Positions 50,592 to 61,884 are shown, numbered from the stretch's first letter. The stretch is 64,000 nt of DNA from MED-G105 sp965263305 (GCA_965263305.1 OZ253666.1:1240001-1304000), one strand, 5' to 3'. Notes: a model not told the origin generated them from the letters alone. A program made the numbers and translations.

Positions 50592-52385
50592 GTGATCATC
50601 AACAAGGGGCAAGTCGTAACGGCGCTCTTATCATGTCTTTTATGGACGAGCGCAGCGCTTGCAGAGGCCGCGCCATCGATTCCGACATCGTCCCAGGAAA
50701 AATCCGAGCGGCACGCAGCGGCGTCAGCGATCACGCCGCCCCAGGTGCTCAGTGACCAAGACATCGCGCTCTACAAAGAAATCTTTGACGCTCAAAAGCG
50801 CGGCGCTTGGAAGAGCGCTGATAAAAAAATCAAAAAAGTCTCCGATCCCATCCTGATGGGATATGTCAAACGCCAGCGCTATCTGCATCCCAAATCAGGC
50901 CGCACCACGTATTCGCAACTGCGTAAATGGATGGCCTATTACGCCGATCATCCGTCCGCCTCGGAAATGTATCAGTTTGCCCTAAAGCGCCGACCGCGGC
51001 GCGCGTCCTCCCCGCAACGCCCGGTTCCGCGCCAGTGGCGCGTGAACAGTGATGATAACCTGCATCCCGATTTGGCGGCGGATTACAAAAAGACCAGCCG
51101 ACCCCGCCTTCGCAAAATCGAAGGTCGTACGCGCTACCTCGTGCGTCGGGAACGGGCGACCCAGGCTCTAAAAGAAATCAACCGCCATCTGCGAAACAAA
51201 ACGATTACGACGCGCCAATATGACCGCATGCGGTCGTGGATCGCGGCGAGCTTTTATTACCAGGGTTATATCGCCAAGGCGAAGGAACTATCGACCAGCG
51301 TTGCAAAACGCCATGGCGAGAGCGCGGTGCTCGGGCCGTGGATCGCTGGCCTCATCGCCTTCCGTGAAGGCGATTTGACCGCCGCCCATCAGCACTTTTC
51401 CCAAATGGCGGCGACCGAATATCAAAGCGATGACTTACGCGCCGCCGCTGGCTTTTGGTCCGCCCGCACCGCCCTTGCGGAGGGCCATGTTGAGGACGTC
51501 GAGCAAGGCCTGGAAACGGCCGCCCAGTTTCCCCTCACTTTTTACGGGCAACTCGCCCTCGCTCAGCTTGGCCGCGACTATCCGTTTGAATGGGCCTCAC
51601 CCCAACTGACCAAGGCCGGGCTTGATGGGCTTATCGAAAAAGCCCCGGCAATTCGCCGGGCCATGGCCCTTGTTGAAGTTGGTCGCACCGAAGAGGCGGA
51701 TGTTGAGCTGCGTTGGATCAATGGCCTCATCGATAATGATATGGAGACGGAGCTATTGGCTCTGGCGGCCGTCCTCGATCTGCCTGCAGCGCAAATCGAT
51801 ATCGCAACGAACGCAAGCCCCGCACGGGCGGCAAGCCTCTATCCCGTCCCAGTGTACGAACCAGCGACTGGGTTTAAGACGGACCGTGCTGTTCTTTATG
51901 CGTTGATGCGCCAGGAATCGAAATTCAAAGTGGAAGCGACGAGCCGGGCCGGGGCCCGGGGCCTGATGCAGCTGATGCCGCGCACTGCCTCCTATGTTGC
52001 AAAAGACCGTTCCTTACGCACCCGCGCGGGTCGCAAGAAACTCTATGACCCGGCCCTTAATCTGGATATCGCGCAGCGCTATGTGGATCACCTGTTGGCG
52101 ACCAGCGCCGACGGTGATCTTTTCCAATTGGCTGTCGCATATAACGGCGGGCCCGGGAATCTGAGGCGATGGAAACGCGAAACCGCCGTCAACGATGCGC
52201 TGTTGTTCATTGAAAGCATTCCGAACCCTGAAAGCCGCGATTATGTTGAGAAGGTCCTGACCAATATCTGGATCTATCGCGACCGGCTTGGCCAAGCGAC
52301 GCCATCACGCGACGCTGTCGCTGCTGGAGAGGCGCCAGCTTATGAAGCGCTGGATCAGCTCCTCACCAATATGAATGACGAGTAG
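50592..52385 (+). CDS. slt: Soluble lytic transglycosylase
   Basis: A 597-residue periplasmic peptidoglycan lytic transglycosylase. A signal peptide (about 1-25, ending AALAEA) is followed by a long alpha-superhelical U-domain-like region (about 60-400) and the SLT domain (about 430-560). The catalytic Glu is E442 in MRQESKFK, followed by GARGLMQLMPRTA and AYNGGPGNLRRW. GTG 50592 is chosen because the hydrophobic signal begins there and GAGGAG lies nine bases upstream; ATG 50529 would add 21 residues. Confidence 0.94.
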   Translation: MIINKGQVVTALLSCLLWTSAALAEAAPSIPTSSQEKSERHAAASAITPPQVLSDQDIALYKEIFDAQKRGAWKSADKKIKKVSDPILMGYVKRQRYLHPKSGRTTYSQLRKWMAYYADHPSASEMYQFALKRRPRRASSPQRPVPRQWRVNSDDNLHPDLAADYKKTSRPRLRKIEGRTRYLVRRERATQALKEINRHLRNKTITTRQYDRMRSWIAASFYYQGYIAKAKELSTSVAKRHGESAVLGPWIAGLIAFREGDLTAAHQHFSQMAATEYQSDDLRAAAGFWSARTALAEGHVEDVEQGLETAAQFPLTFYGQLALAQLGRDYPFEWASPQLTKAGLDGLIEKAPAIRRAMALVEVGRTEEADVELRWINGLIDNDMETELLALAAVLDLPAAQIDIATNASPARAASLYPVPVYEPATGFKTDRAVLYALMRQESKFKVEATSRAGARGLMQLMPRTASYVAKDRSLRTRAGRKKLYDPALNLDIAQRYVDHLLATSADGDLFQLAVAYNGGPGNLRRWKRETAVNDALLFIESIPNPESRDYVEKVLTNIWIYRDRLGQATPSRDAVAAGEAPAYEALDQLLTNMNDE

Positions 52386-52467
52386 TTGCAAACGCAGCCG
52401 TCTTGGAATTAGTCCCTCATGGATGACATGATCATCCCATGAATGGGCCAATCGTATCCGGCCGGAA

Positions 52468-53436
52468 TTAACTTTCGACGCCAAACACTGTCAGGATGGC
52501 GGGCCCTAAGATCACCGCGAAGAGCACTGGTAGGAAGAACAAAATCATCGGCACGGTAAGCTTTGGCGGTAAGGCAGCCGCCTTCTTTTCCGCTTCCTGC
52601 ATCCGTAGTTCACGACTTTCCGTCGCAAGAACGCGCAAGGACGTCCCCAATGGCGTACCATATTTTTCCGATTGGACGAGCGCCGTTGAAACAGCTTTCA
52701 CGATTTCAAGCCCCGTACGATCTGCGAGATTGAGATAAGCCTGACGACGCTCTTGCAGGTACGAAAGTTCCGCCACGGTGAGGCCTAATTCCTCCGCCAA
52801 CTCTGGGAAACCACCGCCAATCTCCATACTAACTTTTTGGAACGACGCCTCGATGGACATACCAGATTCCACACAGATCAGCAGAAGATCAAGGCCATCC
52901 GGCCACCCTTCCTTGATCGCCGATTGACGTTTCGCTTTTACGTTCGAGACCCAGACGCCCGGCAGGTAAAAACCCGCAAAGAATCCGCCAAGAATGGTTA
53001 ACAGTTTTGCAAAACTATCAAACTCTTCCGCTTTAGCCGTATACGCCCAAATGCCAGCCGCGATCGCCACGACAAACGGCATGCCTAAGCGCGCGGCCAT
53101 GAAAACCGCCACGGGACGTTGACCGCGAAAACCGGCTTGCATCAAGCTTTTCTGGGCGGCTTCGGCGTCAAAAACCTCAAATAGCTTGAGACTTTCCGTC
53201 AGCTGTTTGAGGGGACCTTCAGCCTGGTTTGAGCGCAGGGAGGCGGTGCTGCGTTTTGAGAATGACGCGCGCTGCTCTGCACGAAGGCGTTCGCGATAAT
53301 CGGCGACATCTTTCATGCGCTCGGCGAGCTTATCCTTCACAAGAAAGGGCTCGATGAACGTATAAACCGCCCCAATGCAGGCGATGGCCACCAAAAACGC
53401 AATTTGAAATTGACGGTCCGTAATTAGATCGACCAC
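52468..53436 (-). CDS. tadC: Tad pilus inner-membrane protein TadC
   Basis: A 322-residue T2SSF-type platform protein, membrane-embedded, partner of TadB. Hydrophobic segments occur near the N terminus (about 10-28), at about 125-165 and at the C-terminal VPMILFFLPVLFAVILGPAIL. The cytosolic loop DGLDLLLICVESGMSIEASFQ is typical. The GTG at 53436 has GGAGG seven bases upstream. It is the last gene of this Tad operon in the window; no tadD or tadE/F/G follow. Confidence 0.95.
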   Translation of the reverse strand: MVDLITDRQFQIAFLVAIACIGAVYTFIEPFLVKDKLAERMKDVADYRERLRAEQRASFSKRSTASLRSNQAEGPLKQLTESLKLFEVFDAEAAQKSLMQAGFRGQRPVAVFMAARLGMPFVVAIAAGIWAYTAKAEEFDSFAKLLTILGGFFAGFYLPGVWVSNVKAKRQSAIKEGWPDGLDLLLICVESGMSIEASFQKVSMEIGGGFPELAEELGLTVAELSYLQERRQAYLNLADRTGLEIVKAVSTALVQSEKYGTPLGTSLRVLATESRELRMQEAEKKAAALPPKLTVPMILFFLPVLFAVILGPAILTVFGVES

Positions 53437-53454
53437 TAGAATTCCTCCGCCTCA

Positions 53455-54447
53455 TCAAACCTTGATTTTGATCATGCTCTTCATAATGAAGATGCCAATA
53501 CCCATCCAGATGCCCGCCCCGATGAGGATCATGTTACCCGGCTTCGTAATAAAAAGCGGGTCTAGATATCCAGGCGCCGATACTGAAACAGCGCCCGTCA
53601 CAAAAATAGGCAAGAAGCCAACGATCAACGCCGAGGCTTTCGCTTCAGCAGAAAGGGCTTGAATTTTCCCTTCCATGACTTTCCGCCCCCGAAGCACCCC
53701 AGAAAGATTGCCCAGCGCTTCAGCAAGGTTACCACCAGTTTGTTGTTGGATCATGAGAACAATACCGAAGAAACGCACCTCTTTCAGTGGCATACGCTCG
53801 TGCATTCTCTCTAGACCCTGCTCCATCGAAAGGCCGATACGAATACCCTCGGTTAATTGATGGAACTCTTCATTGACGGGTTTCGGCGCTTCTTTGGCGA
53901 TAATTTTCAAACACTCATTGACCGGCAAACCAGATTTTACACCGCGAACAATAACGTCGATTGCGTTAGAGAATTCGCCTGCGAATTTCTTCTGGCGACG
54001 CTTGATCGCGAAGCCAACAAACCAGCGCGGAAAGCCAATACCGCCGATAAACACCAACCCAAGGGTGATGAGCGTTTTTTGACCAGAAATAAACCCGATA
54101 AACCCCAATAAAACCGCGCAAATCGCCGAGCCCATATAGAAGTTTGATGTTGAGAGGTCCAACCCGGCCTGCTCGAATTGCTGTTCAAGGGTGAGGCGTT
54201 TCTTTTTCTTGTTTTCCTTCGCGTCAGCTTCGAGCTTCGCAAGGGTGTCGGCGACTTTCTTGCGACGGTCCTTGTTCACAGCCTCGTTCTGCGCCGTGGT
54301 GGCGGCGCGGCGAGCGTTATTATTAGTTTCCAGCTTTGCTAGGCGGCTCTTCTGCTTTCCGGATGTCGTCGGCGCAAAAAAAACAAAGGCTAGGGCGCCA
54401 AGACAGACGAGCCCTAACAACCCAACAATGATGATCCGAGGCTCCAT
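53455..54447 (-). CDS. tadB: Tad pilus inner-membrane protein TadB
   Basis: A 330-residue T2SSF-domain protein. It has a first helix (about 5-24), a Lys/Arg/Glu-rich coiled region (about 35-90), two central helices, and the conserved NAIDVIVRGVKSGLPVNECLKII loop, with two more helices at the C terminus. With TadC it forms the membrane platform on which the TadA/CpaF ATPase acts. A gap of 26 bases follows cpaF and 18 bases separate it from tadC. Confidence 0.95.
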   Translation of the reverse strand: MEPRIIIVGLLGLVCLGALAFVFFAPTTSGKQKSRLAKLETNNNARRAATTAQNEAVNKDRRKKVADTLAKLEADAKENKKKKRLTLEQQFEQAGLDLSTSNFYMGSAICAVLLGFIGFISGQKTLITLGLVFIGGIGFPRWFVGFAIKRRQKKFAGEFSNAIDVIVRGVKSGLPVNECLKIIAKEAPKPVNEEFHQLTEGIRIGLSMEQGLERMHERMPLKEVRFFGIVLMIQQQTGGNLAEALGNLSGVLRGRKVMEGKIQALSAEAKASALIVGFLPIFVTGAVSVSAPGYLDPLFITKPGNMILIGAGIWMGIGIFIMKSMIKIKV

Positions 54448-54473
54448 AGCCGCTTATCGCTTTCTATACTGTA

Positions 54474-55943
<1,470 letters not shown>

Positions 55944-55954
55944 TACTCAGGCCC

Positions 55955-57781
55955 CTATTTTTTCTTCAATAATTCTTTCAGGCTGAACCGGCTTTTTGTC
56001 ACCACTGAATCATTCCGCCCAAGAACCGTTTGCGTCAACTGCCGGAAAGTTTGTGCTGTTTTCGTTTTAGCACCAACTTCCACAATCGGCGCGGCGTTTG
56101 TCGCCGCTGTATGGAATAATTGAGGCTCCCAACCGAAAACGGCCGTAGGCGTCAACCCAACATGCTCAACATATTGTTCCGGCTGTACGGAGGAATTCTT
56201 GGCGTCAAACTGATTGATGATCAAATTCGGCGGCGTGTCGTTTGGACGAGCGCTTGAAATGACATCGACCAAGTTTTTCGTATTACGGAAACTGGCTAGA
56301 TCCGGCGTGGACGTGATAACGATTTCATCCGCCGTTTGCAGAATTCTCCGTGACCATGCTGTCCAAATATGGGGTACATCAATGACAATTGTCGGCGCCG
56401 CTGCGCGGACAACATCGATGACCGTTTCAAAGGCCTGATCGTCGAGATCATAATCGCGGTCGAGCAGATTTGGCGCCGTGAACAAGCTCAATCGTTCCGT
56501 GTGCTTTTGCAACAACCGGTCGAGAAGCACGTCATCAAGGCGCTCTGGCGACGATAACGCCTCAATAAGCCCTGATGTTGGGTCCTGTTCAAAATCAAGA
56601 CTCGCCGTGCCGAATGGCAGGTCAAGGTCCAGAATAACAGTGTCGCTTTCAAATTCCTCAGCAGCGCACCATGCCACGTTATGGGCGATCGTCGAGGATC
56701 CAACACCGCCGCGAGCGCCAACAAACGCCAGGGTACGACCGATTGGCGGGGCTGTCGGGTCGACATAAAGGCTAGCGATCGTATTGATCAGTTTAATCGG
56801 CCCCTTAGGGCGCACGACATATTCGCTGATCCCTTGACGCATAAGCTCACGATAAAGGGCGATATCATTGACCTTGCCAACAATCACAACCTTCGTCGAC
56901 GGATCACAGACTTGCGCCAGCTCGCCAAGTTGCGACATCAACGTTTGACCATCATCGACTGTCTCTAAAATGATGAGATTAGGCGTCGCCGCATTTTGGA
57001 AATGGTCAATAGCCTTCGTCAGGCCGCCCATATGCATCGTGATGTGCGCTTTTGAGAGACGACGATCGACCGCCGCGCGCTCCAACAATGCTGTTGTTTC
57101 GGGTGTTTCGCAAAAGGCATGGATCGAAATACGCGGTACGGGATTATGGATGCTCTCTTCATCGATGAACTCGTCTTCATCATCATTCACGCCGGCTGTC
57201 GTCGCAGCGTGTAAGACGGGTTCATTATCCTCTTCTTCGAGATCGTACTCGTCGTCTTCGTCAATAACGCCCTTGGAGACAACAGCGCCAGCAGCGGCGC
57301 TTGCCGCTTCATCGATGTCGATATCATCGGTAAAGGCGCTGACATCGTCGTCTGGGTCTTCCGTTAATGGATCGTATTCGCCAATAACGCCGCCTTCTTC
57401 GTCTTCGAAGAAGTCTTCGTCTTCATCGCCGTCTCCATCATCGGTTTCTTCGTCAAGTTCGACCTCTTCGAAGAGCGTGGACTCCTCTTCGCCTTCCAAA
57501 AGAGCTTCGTCATCGAGTTCATCCGCACCCAACGCCGCTAGTTCTTCTTCAGACAACTCTTCATCGAGCCATTCTTCGTCGTCTTCGTCGAAATCTTCAT
57601 CGTCAAAATCATCGAGGTCATCAAGATCATCGAATTCATCCACATCATAGCTGACCTTGCGCGCCACAAGCGGACCACCGTCGGACCCAAGACTAGCCGC
57701 GCCGTCAACCGCACCGAGTTCATCATCAGCGCTTTCATCAAGACTGACCTGTTTATCGGCTCTTACCAAAGCCTTGTTCAT
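55955..57781 (-). CDS. cpaE: Tad pilus localization protein CpaE/TadZ with long acidic region
   Basis: A 608-residue protein of the ParA/MinD superfamily that places the Tad machine at the pole. From the N terminus: a short basic start, a very acidic low-complexity stretch of about 165 residues (46-211), a receiver-like domain (about 216-340) and the ATPase domain (about 350-580), where the P-loop reads GARGGVGSST, lacking the usual Lys as in many TadZ proteins. The acidic stretch is unusual; family members are typically shorter. The ATG at 57781 has AAGGAG six bases upstream. Confidence 0.93.
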   Translation of the reverse strand: MNKALVRADKQVSLDESADDELGAVDGAASLGSDGGPLVARKVSYDVDEFDDLDDLDDFDDEDFDEDDEEWLDEELSEEELAALGADELDDEALLEGEEESTLFEEVELDEETDDGDGDEDEDFFEDEEGGVIGEYDPLTEDPDDDVSAFTDDIDIDEAASAAAGAVVSKGVIDEDDEYDLEEEDNEPVLHAATTAGVNDDEDEFIDEESIHNPVPRISIHAFCETPETTALLERAAVDRRLSKAHITMHMGGLTKAIDHFQNAATPNLIILETVDDGQTLMSQLGELAQVCDPSTKVVIVGKVNDIALYRELMRQGISEYVVRPKGPIKLINTIASLYVDPTAPPIGRTLAFVGARGGVGSSTIAHNVAWCAAEEFESDTVILDLDLPFGTASLDFEQDPTSGLIEALSSPERLDDVLLDRLLQKHTERLSLFTAPNLLDRDYDLDDQAFETVIDVVRAAAPTIVIDVPHIWTAWSRRILQTADEIVITSTPDLASFRNTKNLVDVISSARPNDTPPNLIINQFDAKNSSVQPEQYVEHVGLTPTAVFGWEPQLFHTAATNAAPIVEVGAKTKTAQTFRQLTQTVLGRNDSVVTKSRFSLKELLKKK

Positions 57782-57828
57782 TGTCATCTCCTTTGACCCC
57801 TTCAGGCGACAGTTTTTTCTACTGGCCG

Positions 57829-58488
57829 TTAATTCTCGGTACGCGCTTCAATTTCGCTATCAGTTTCACTCACTGGCGCTTCACCCTCACGATACGCATT
57901 CACGCCGCGCACACGGAACACCGCATCTGGATCTGTCAATGGATCCGTCGCGACAAGATCGCGTGGATCACCGATCATTGCTGCGAGATTACTTTGTGTA
58001 GCGCAGCCAAATTCGGCAGATCGTAGATTTCGCGAATCACGGGAGCGCGGGTCTTCCCATATGCCGCAAGCACTTGGCGTCGCCACATACCGTGTATAAG
58101 ACAGGATAATATCATTACTGACGGATTGATTCGCGATATAGGATGACGATGAAATCGCACTGAGCGATACGCCAGCATCGTATAGCGCATCGCGCGCCTG
58201 CTCTGCCGTTGCCGATACATTTGAACCGCCAGACGGCGTGGTGATCGTCAACGGTCCGTGGCCATTGTTGTTGTATGAAATCGCCAGCGCCCGCAACCGC
58301 GAACGATCAACGGCGGAAAGACCTTCCGTCCCATCCAAGGTCAATGTCACAACCTGGCTGTCAACCGTGATGGGATGCTGTTCTTGCACCGTCAGCGCAT
58401 GTTCTTGTTCATTGGGTGACAACACGCACCCCCCAAGGAAAAGAAGCCCAGCGCCGACGATCGTTTGTTTCAAAATATCACGCGTCAT
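57829..58488 (-). CDS. cpaD: Tad pilus lipoprotein CpaD
   Basis: A 219-residue lipoprotein; lipobox LGGC puts the lipid on Cys21. The mature part has the CpaD-type segment VVTLTLDGTEGLSAVDRSRL and YVATPSACGIWEDPRSRDSRN, ending FGCATQSNLAAMIGDPRDLV. CpaD is an outer-membrane partner of the CpaC secretin. AGGAG seven bases before the ATG at 58488 fixes the start. It is followed 47 bases later by cpaE. Confidence 0.94.
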   Translation of the reverse strand: MTRDILKQTIVGAGLLFLGGCVLSPNEQEHALTVQEQHPITVDSQVVTLTLDGTEGLSAVDRSRLRALAISYNNNGHGPLTITTPSGGSNVSATAEQARDALYDAGVSLSAISSSSYIANQSVSNDIILSYTRYVATPSACGIWEDPRSRDSRNLRSAEFGCATQSNLAAMIGDPRDLVATDPLTDPDAVFRVRGVNAYREGEAPVSETDSEIEARTEN

Positions 58489-58498
58489 GTCCAAACTC

Positions 58499-59992
58499 CT
58501 AGTCAAGAACAAAGCCCAGCGGGCCCTGGAGGGTTTTTTCCTGCACACCAGCGCCGGAAAGTCCGTAGGCCGCCGTTAAACGGCCCAACAAAATTGCTTC
58601 GAAATCAGAAGCGACAGCAAACCCTTTTGCAGGATCCGTCAGTTCACTTTCATGAACCGGATCAACAAGGTACGGCGTCACCATAATCACCAGTTCCGTT
58701 TCCGCATTTTCATAGTCACGGCTACGGAATAATTGTCCAAGAACCGGGAGGTCTTTTAGCGCTGGCAAGCCATTTACGGACTGGCGCATATTTTCTTGAA
58801 GAAGGCCGGCCATGACGAGGCTGCCGCCCGATGGAAGCTCTACCGTGGTTTCAGCGCGACGCACCGTGAACGAAGGAATTGTCAAACCACCGGTCGTCAA
58901 TATTGTCGGTGGCGAGACGGACCCATCCGGCTGGGGCGTTCCTGGAATAACAACCTGCGAACCTGAAACCGTGAAGTTGTTCGTGGTCGTAATTTCACTG
59001 ACTTCGGTTGACAGCTTCAGGCTGATACGGCCTTTGTCGAGAACCAGGGGTGTAAAGCCGAGACCAACACCGAACTGACGAAATTCAATCGAGGTGACGC
59101 CGTCGTCCTGGGCAACCGGGATCGGAAACTCGCCACCGGCGAGGAAGTTTGCGGATTCACCAGAAATCGCGGTGAGCGTTGGTTCCGCCAACGTTTTGAC
59201 AACCCCGATATTCTCAAGAGCTTGAACGTTCACCCCGGCGCTAGTATCGGGGTTACCGCCGAAGAAGCGGGTTAAGGCGAAGCCAAGACCAGAGGCCGTT
59301 GCGCCAGACCCGATCGTGGTCGATGTTGAATCGATAATCGTATTGGAAAATGAGCCGTCCCCGCTTAAATCGACGCCCAGCTGCTTCATAATGGAACGCT
59401 GCATCTCAACGACGCGTACTTTCACCATGACCTGTTCACGCTGCGTGATCGACAACATGGGTAACACGTTATCTGGATTACCGATAAAACGACCCGCAAT
59501 GTCAGCGGCGTTGGCCGCCTCAACGCTTGAGCGAACTGACCCGCGTAGGATAATATTGTCATTCACGGCTTCGGCGGTAATGCGTGAATTTGGCATCAAC
59601 CGGGCGAGAAGGTCCGTTAACGCATCGAGATCTGATTCTACTCGAATTTCTAAGTTTAAAATCTCTCTGCCTTGAGCGTCAAAGAAAAACGCATTCGTTT
59701 GCCCAATCGTCAGTCCTAAGAGGTAAACGCGGCGAGGAGACCGGACGACAGCGTCAACGACGGTCGGCTGAGAAACCAGAACATCAGACGCATTTTGGGG
59801 CAGTTCCACGATCGCGGCTTTGTTCAGTGGCAGAACAATACTTCGTGACCGCGCCCCTTCACCGCCAAAATTAATGCGCGCACCGTCGCCGCTCGATTGC
59901 GCCGCTGCGGGCGCCACCGCCGTCGATACGGCCATTGCAACACCTGCAATCAGCGAGAGAAGGCCGAAGCAGCTTCTTTTGCCCTTAATCAT
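58499..59992 (-). CDS. cpaC: Tad pilus secretin CpaC/RcpA
   Basis: A 497-residue outer-membrane secretin. A signal peptide (MIKGKRSCFGLLSLIAG to about residue 31) is followed by a pilus N-domain (VELPQNASDVLVSQPTVVDA), a BON-like domain (ITAEAVNDNIILRGSV), and the secretin core (about 230-450; VKTLAEPTLTAISGESANFL, RRAETTVELPSGGSLVMAGL). The start at 59992 has GAGGGG nine bases upstream; a longer frame overlapping the cpaB stop seems artificial. It forms the channel through which the Flp pilus leaves. Confidence 0.96.
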   Translation of the reverse strand: MIKGKRSCFGLLSLIAGVAMAVSTAVAPAAAQSSGDGARINFGGEGARSRSIVLPLNKAAIVELPQNASDVLVSQPTVVDAVVRSPRRVYLLGLTIGQTNAFFFDAQGREILNLEIRVESDLDALTDLLARLMPNSRITAEAVNDNIILRGSVRSSVEAANAADIAGRFIGNPDNVLPMLSITQREQVMVKVRVVEMQRSIMKQLGVDLSGDGSFSNTIIDSTSTTIGSGATASGLGFALTRFFGGNPDTSAGVNVQALENIGVVKTLAEPTLTAISGESANFLAGGEFPIPVAQDDGVTSIEFRQFGVGLGFTPLVLDKGRISLKLSTEVSEITTTNNFTVSGSQVVIPGTPQPDGSVSPPTILTTGGLTIPSFTVRRAETTVELPSGGSLVMAGLLQENMRQSVNGLPALKDLPVLGQLFRSRDYENAETELVIMVTPYLVDPVHESELTDPAKGFAVASDFEAILLGRLTAAYGLSGAGVQEKTLQGPLGFVLD

Positions 59993-60050
59993 CTTTTGTA
60001 ACCCCTCAGTGCGATCTAAAACGCCGCGCTTCATCTTGTTTAATGTGTAC

Positions 60051-60791
60051 TTATGAACGGCCATACCGAATTACCTGGATGTTGGAGCGCTGCTTGCTGT
60101 CGCTTGGCGTTTCTGGTTCAAAAATGCTGCGCAACACCAACGAAATCTCGCCACGCGAGGCGCGCGAAGAGAGGAAAAACTCAGCATCATCCGGGGTGAG
60201 CTCCAATGTCGCCGTTCCGCCCCCGATAAATGTGGCTTCCGGATTTTCCTGGTAGTTTGCATCAATGGCGAGCACTTTGACCTGCTCCAACAACAACCGG
60301 AAATTTGCGTTGTTAGAATTGCCACTCGTATCGGCGTAGTAGATATCGACGATGTCGCCTGGGAGGATAAAGCCGCCCGACGCCGTTTCCGGGCTAACAC
60401 GTGTCGTGATCGCTCTCATGCCAGGCGCTAAGACAGCCGCCATGAATCCAGAAGACCCCTCACGGACAATTTTTCCATCAAAAATCGGTTCACCATCAAC
60501 AATTGATGTGCGCACGACGCTGTTATCTAAATCTTCTGTAGAAATCGAAGCTTCGGTAAAATACTGTGGCGACAGAGCCTTTTCCGGCCAATCAATCCAC
60601 TTTATCCGCTCTGCCGAAATCCGCTCACCGCGCACCAGATCACCATCAGCAACCAGCACCCGAACCGTTTTTTCTTCGACTTTTTCGATAATTTGAACCG
60701 TCTGCTCCGGCTCATTACCCATTATCAGGAAAAACGCGCCACCGCCCGCGAGCACCATGAGAGCAAAAACAATAATTTTGGACCTATCCAT
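60051..60791 (-). CDS. cpaB: Tad pilus assembly protein CpaB/RcpC
   Basis: A 246-residue protein with an N-terminal membrane helix (about 5-22), then a SAF domain (RVLVADGDLVRGERISAERI) and the RcpC/CpaB beta-domain (TTRVSPETASGGFILPGDIVDI). The family stabilises the secretin complex and may bind peptidoglycan. The N-terminal MDRSKIIVFALMVLAGGG follows a weak Shine-Dalgarno. Gap to cpaC is 58 bases by the starts chosen here. Confidence 0.94.
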   Translation of the reverse strand: MDRSKIIVFALMVLAGGGAFFLIMGNEPEQTVQIIEKVEEKTVRVLVADGDLVRGERISAERIKWIDWPEKALSPQYFTEASISTEDLDNSVVRTSIVDGEPIFDGKIVREGSSGFMAAVLAPGMRAITTRVSPETASGGFILPGDIVDIYYADTSGNSNNANFRLLLEQVKVLAIDANYQENPEATFIGGGTATLELTPDDAEFFLSSRASRGEISLVLRSIFEPETPSDSKQRSNIQVIRYGRS

Positions 60792-60888
60792 AGAACGCCT
60801 ACCCAATCTTACTTTCAGCCGCCGCTGACGATTATCCCTAAGGGATGTTTTTAAGTTCAAGTCCTCAAGAAGCCGTTAACCCCGCCTC

Positions 60889-61395
60889 TTAACCCCCAAA
60901 TGCGAGCTTTACGTATGGGGTATGCATGAAAGTCATGAGACCGCCGGCGGAAATGGCGACCGCATAAGGAATTTCATGTTTGTTTTGATGCATTCGCAGA
61001 AGCCATCCGGCTTGCGCATAAATCGGCAAAGCCGGGGCGCGCCGAAACGCTAGGAGGAAAATCGCAACGAACCCACCGGCAAACACGGTTGTGGTGAGAA
61101 AACTAACAAAGCTTGAAAGGCCAATCCATGGGGCGACGGCAGCTAACAATTTTGCGTCCCCGCCACCGAAGAATTTAACCGCAAACAGAATAAAACAAAC
61201 AACAAGAACAGCGCAGCCGAGTAATAGACTTTCGCCAATTAACGAGAGCGGCGCACCAAGCAGGAGGCCCGTTGGAATAAACGCGCCCAACAACATTAAC
61301 GAGATCCAATTTGGGATTTTGAAATCGTAAATATCCGTCGCGGCGGCTAAAACCAGGGCGGCGGGAAAAATTGAGAGGGCGATTAAACTTAGCAT
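60889..61395 (-). CDS. cpaA: Tad prepilin peptidase CpaA/TadV
   Basis: A 168-residue A24-family aspartyl protease with five or six helices. The two catalytic Asp are in ATDIYDFKIPNW and FGGGDAKLLAAV, the GxGD motif. It cleaves the leader of the Flp pilin and processes pseudopilins. The ATG at 61395 follows AGGGAG at five bases; an upstream TTG at 61422 has no signal. It lies downstream of the flp terminator, so only read-through transcripts or its own promoter will express it. Confidence 0.95.
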   Translation of the reverse strand: MLSLIALSIFPAALVLAAATDIYDFKIPNWISLMLLGAFIPTGLLLGAPLSLIGESLLLGCAVLVVCFILFAVKFFGGGDAKLLAAVAPWIGLSSFVSFLTTTVFAGGFVAIFLLAFRRAPALPIYAQAGWLLRMHQNKHEIPYAVAISAGGLMTFMHTPYVKLAFGG

Positions 61396-61471
61396 GACGG
61401 CTCCCTTGGCTGCGAGCGTCAAGCTAACTGTGCCATTTTAATATTGCGTTATGGAAAGCTGTTGCAATTAC

Positions 61472-61502
61472 AAAAAAAGAAGAGGGCCTTTCGGCCCTCT
61501 TC
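61472..61502 (-). terminator. Intrinsic terminator between flp and cpaA
   Basis: A 10-bp stem (GAAGAGGGCC on 61479-61488 with 61493-61502) with a GAAA tetraloop on the minus strand, followed by seven T residues. Confidence 0.93.
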
Positions 61503-61536
61503 CTTAATCACATGTTCATTGCGATTAAATCGTAAA

Positions 61537-61716
61537 TTACGTTACGCTACGGTTAGCGAGCTCTGATTCAACTTCAGAGAAAGTTTCAACCAGCTCACCA
61601 CCGAGGGCGCGAACCGTTGCGATAATGGCGACACCGATGAGAGCAGCGATCAGGCCGTACTCGATAGCCGTTGCACCGTTTTCGTCATTGATAAAATTCT
61701 TGATCAGAGTGTTCAT
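61537..61716 (-). CDS. flp: Flp-family type IVb pilin
   Basis: A 59-residue pilin precursor, shorter than most annotation cut-offs. Its start is MNTLIKNFINDENGATAIEY. Cleavage is expected after Gly14, and Glu19-Tyr20 is the Flp motif (GXXXXEY), followed by the hydrophobic helix GLIAALIGVAIIATV. It is the structural subunit of the Tad adhesion pilus. The ATG at 61716 has AGGAG about nine bases upstream. A strong terminator follows, so it should be expressed far above the assembly genes. Confidence 0.96.
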   Translation of the reverse strand: MNTLIKNFINDENGATAIEYGLIAALIGVAIIATVRALGGELVETFSEVESELANRSVT

Positions 61717-61884
61717 TTCTAAGGACTCCTAAAACTCTAACTACCTTGCTTCTTACTTGCACAGTTGAGAGAGAACGCCCCCTCAAACTATGATCGATAC
61801 TGACCTCTAACAATTAAAATTCTGTGTAGTATACATAGTTACCAAAAAGTTTATTTATTCATGACTTGTTATGGTAAATTTTGG

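Noticed and set aside
52400..52450. Inverted repeat near ATGGATGACATGATCATCC after the transglycosylase gene
   Set aside because: The arms pair only with a bulge and no T-run follows on either strand.
56970..57650. Serine-rich plus-strand frame over cpaE
   Set aside because: It is the complement of the Asp/Glu codons of the acidic CpaE region.
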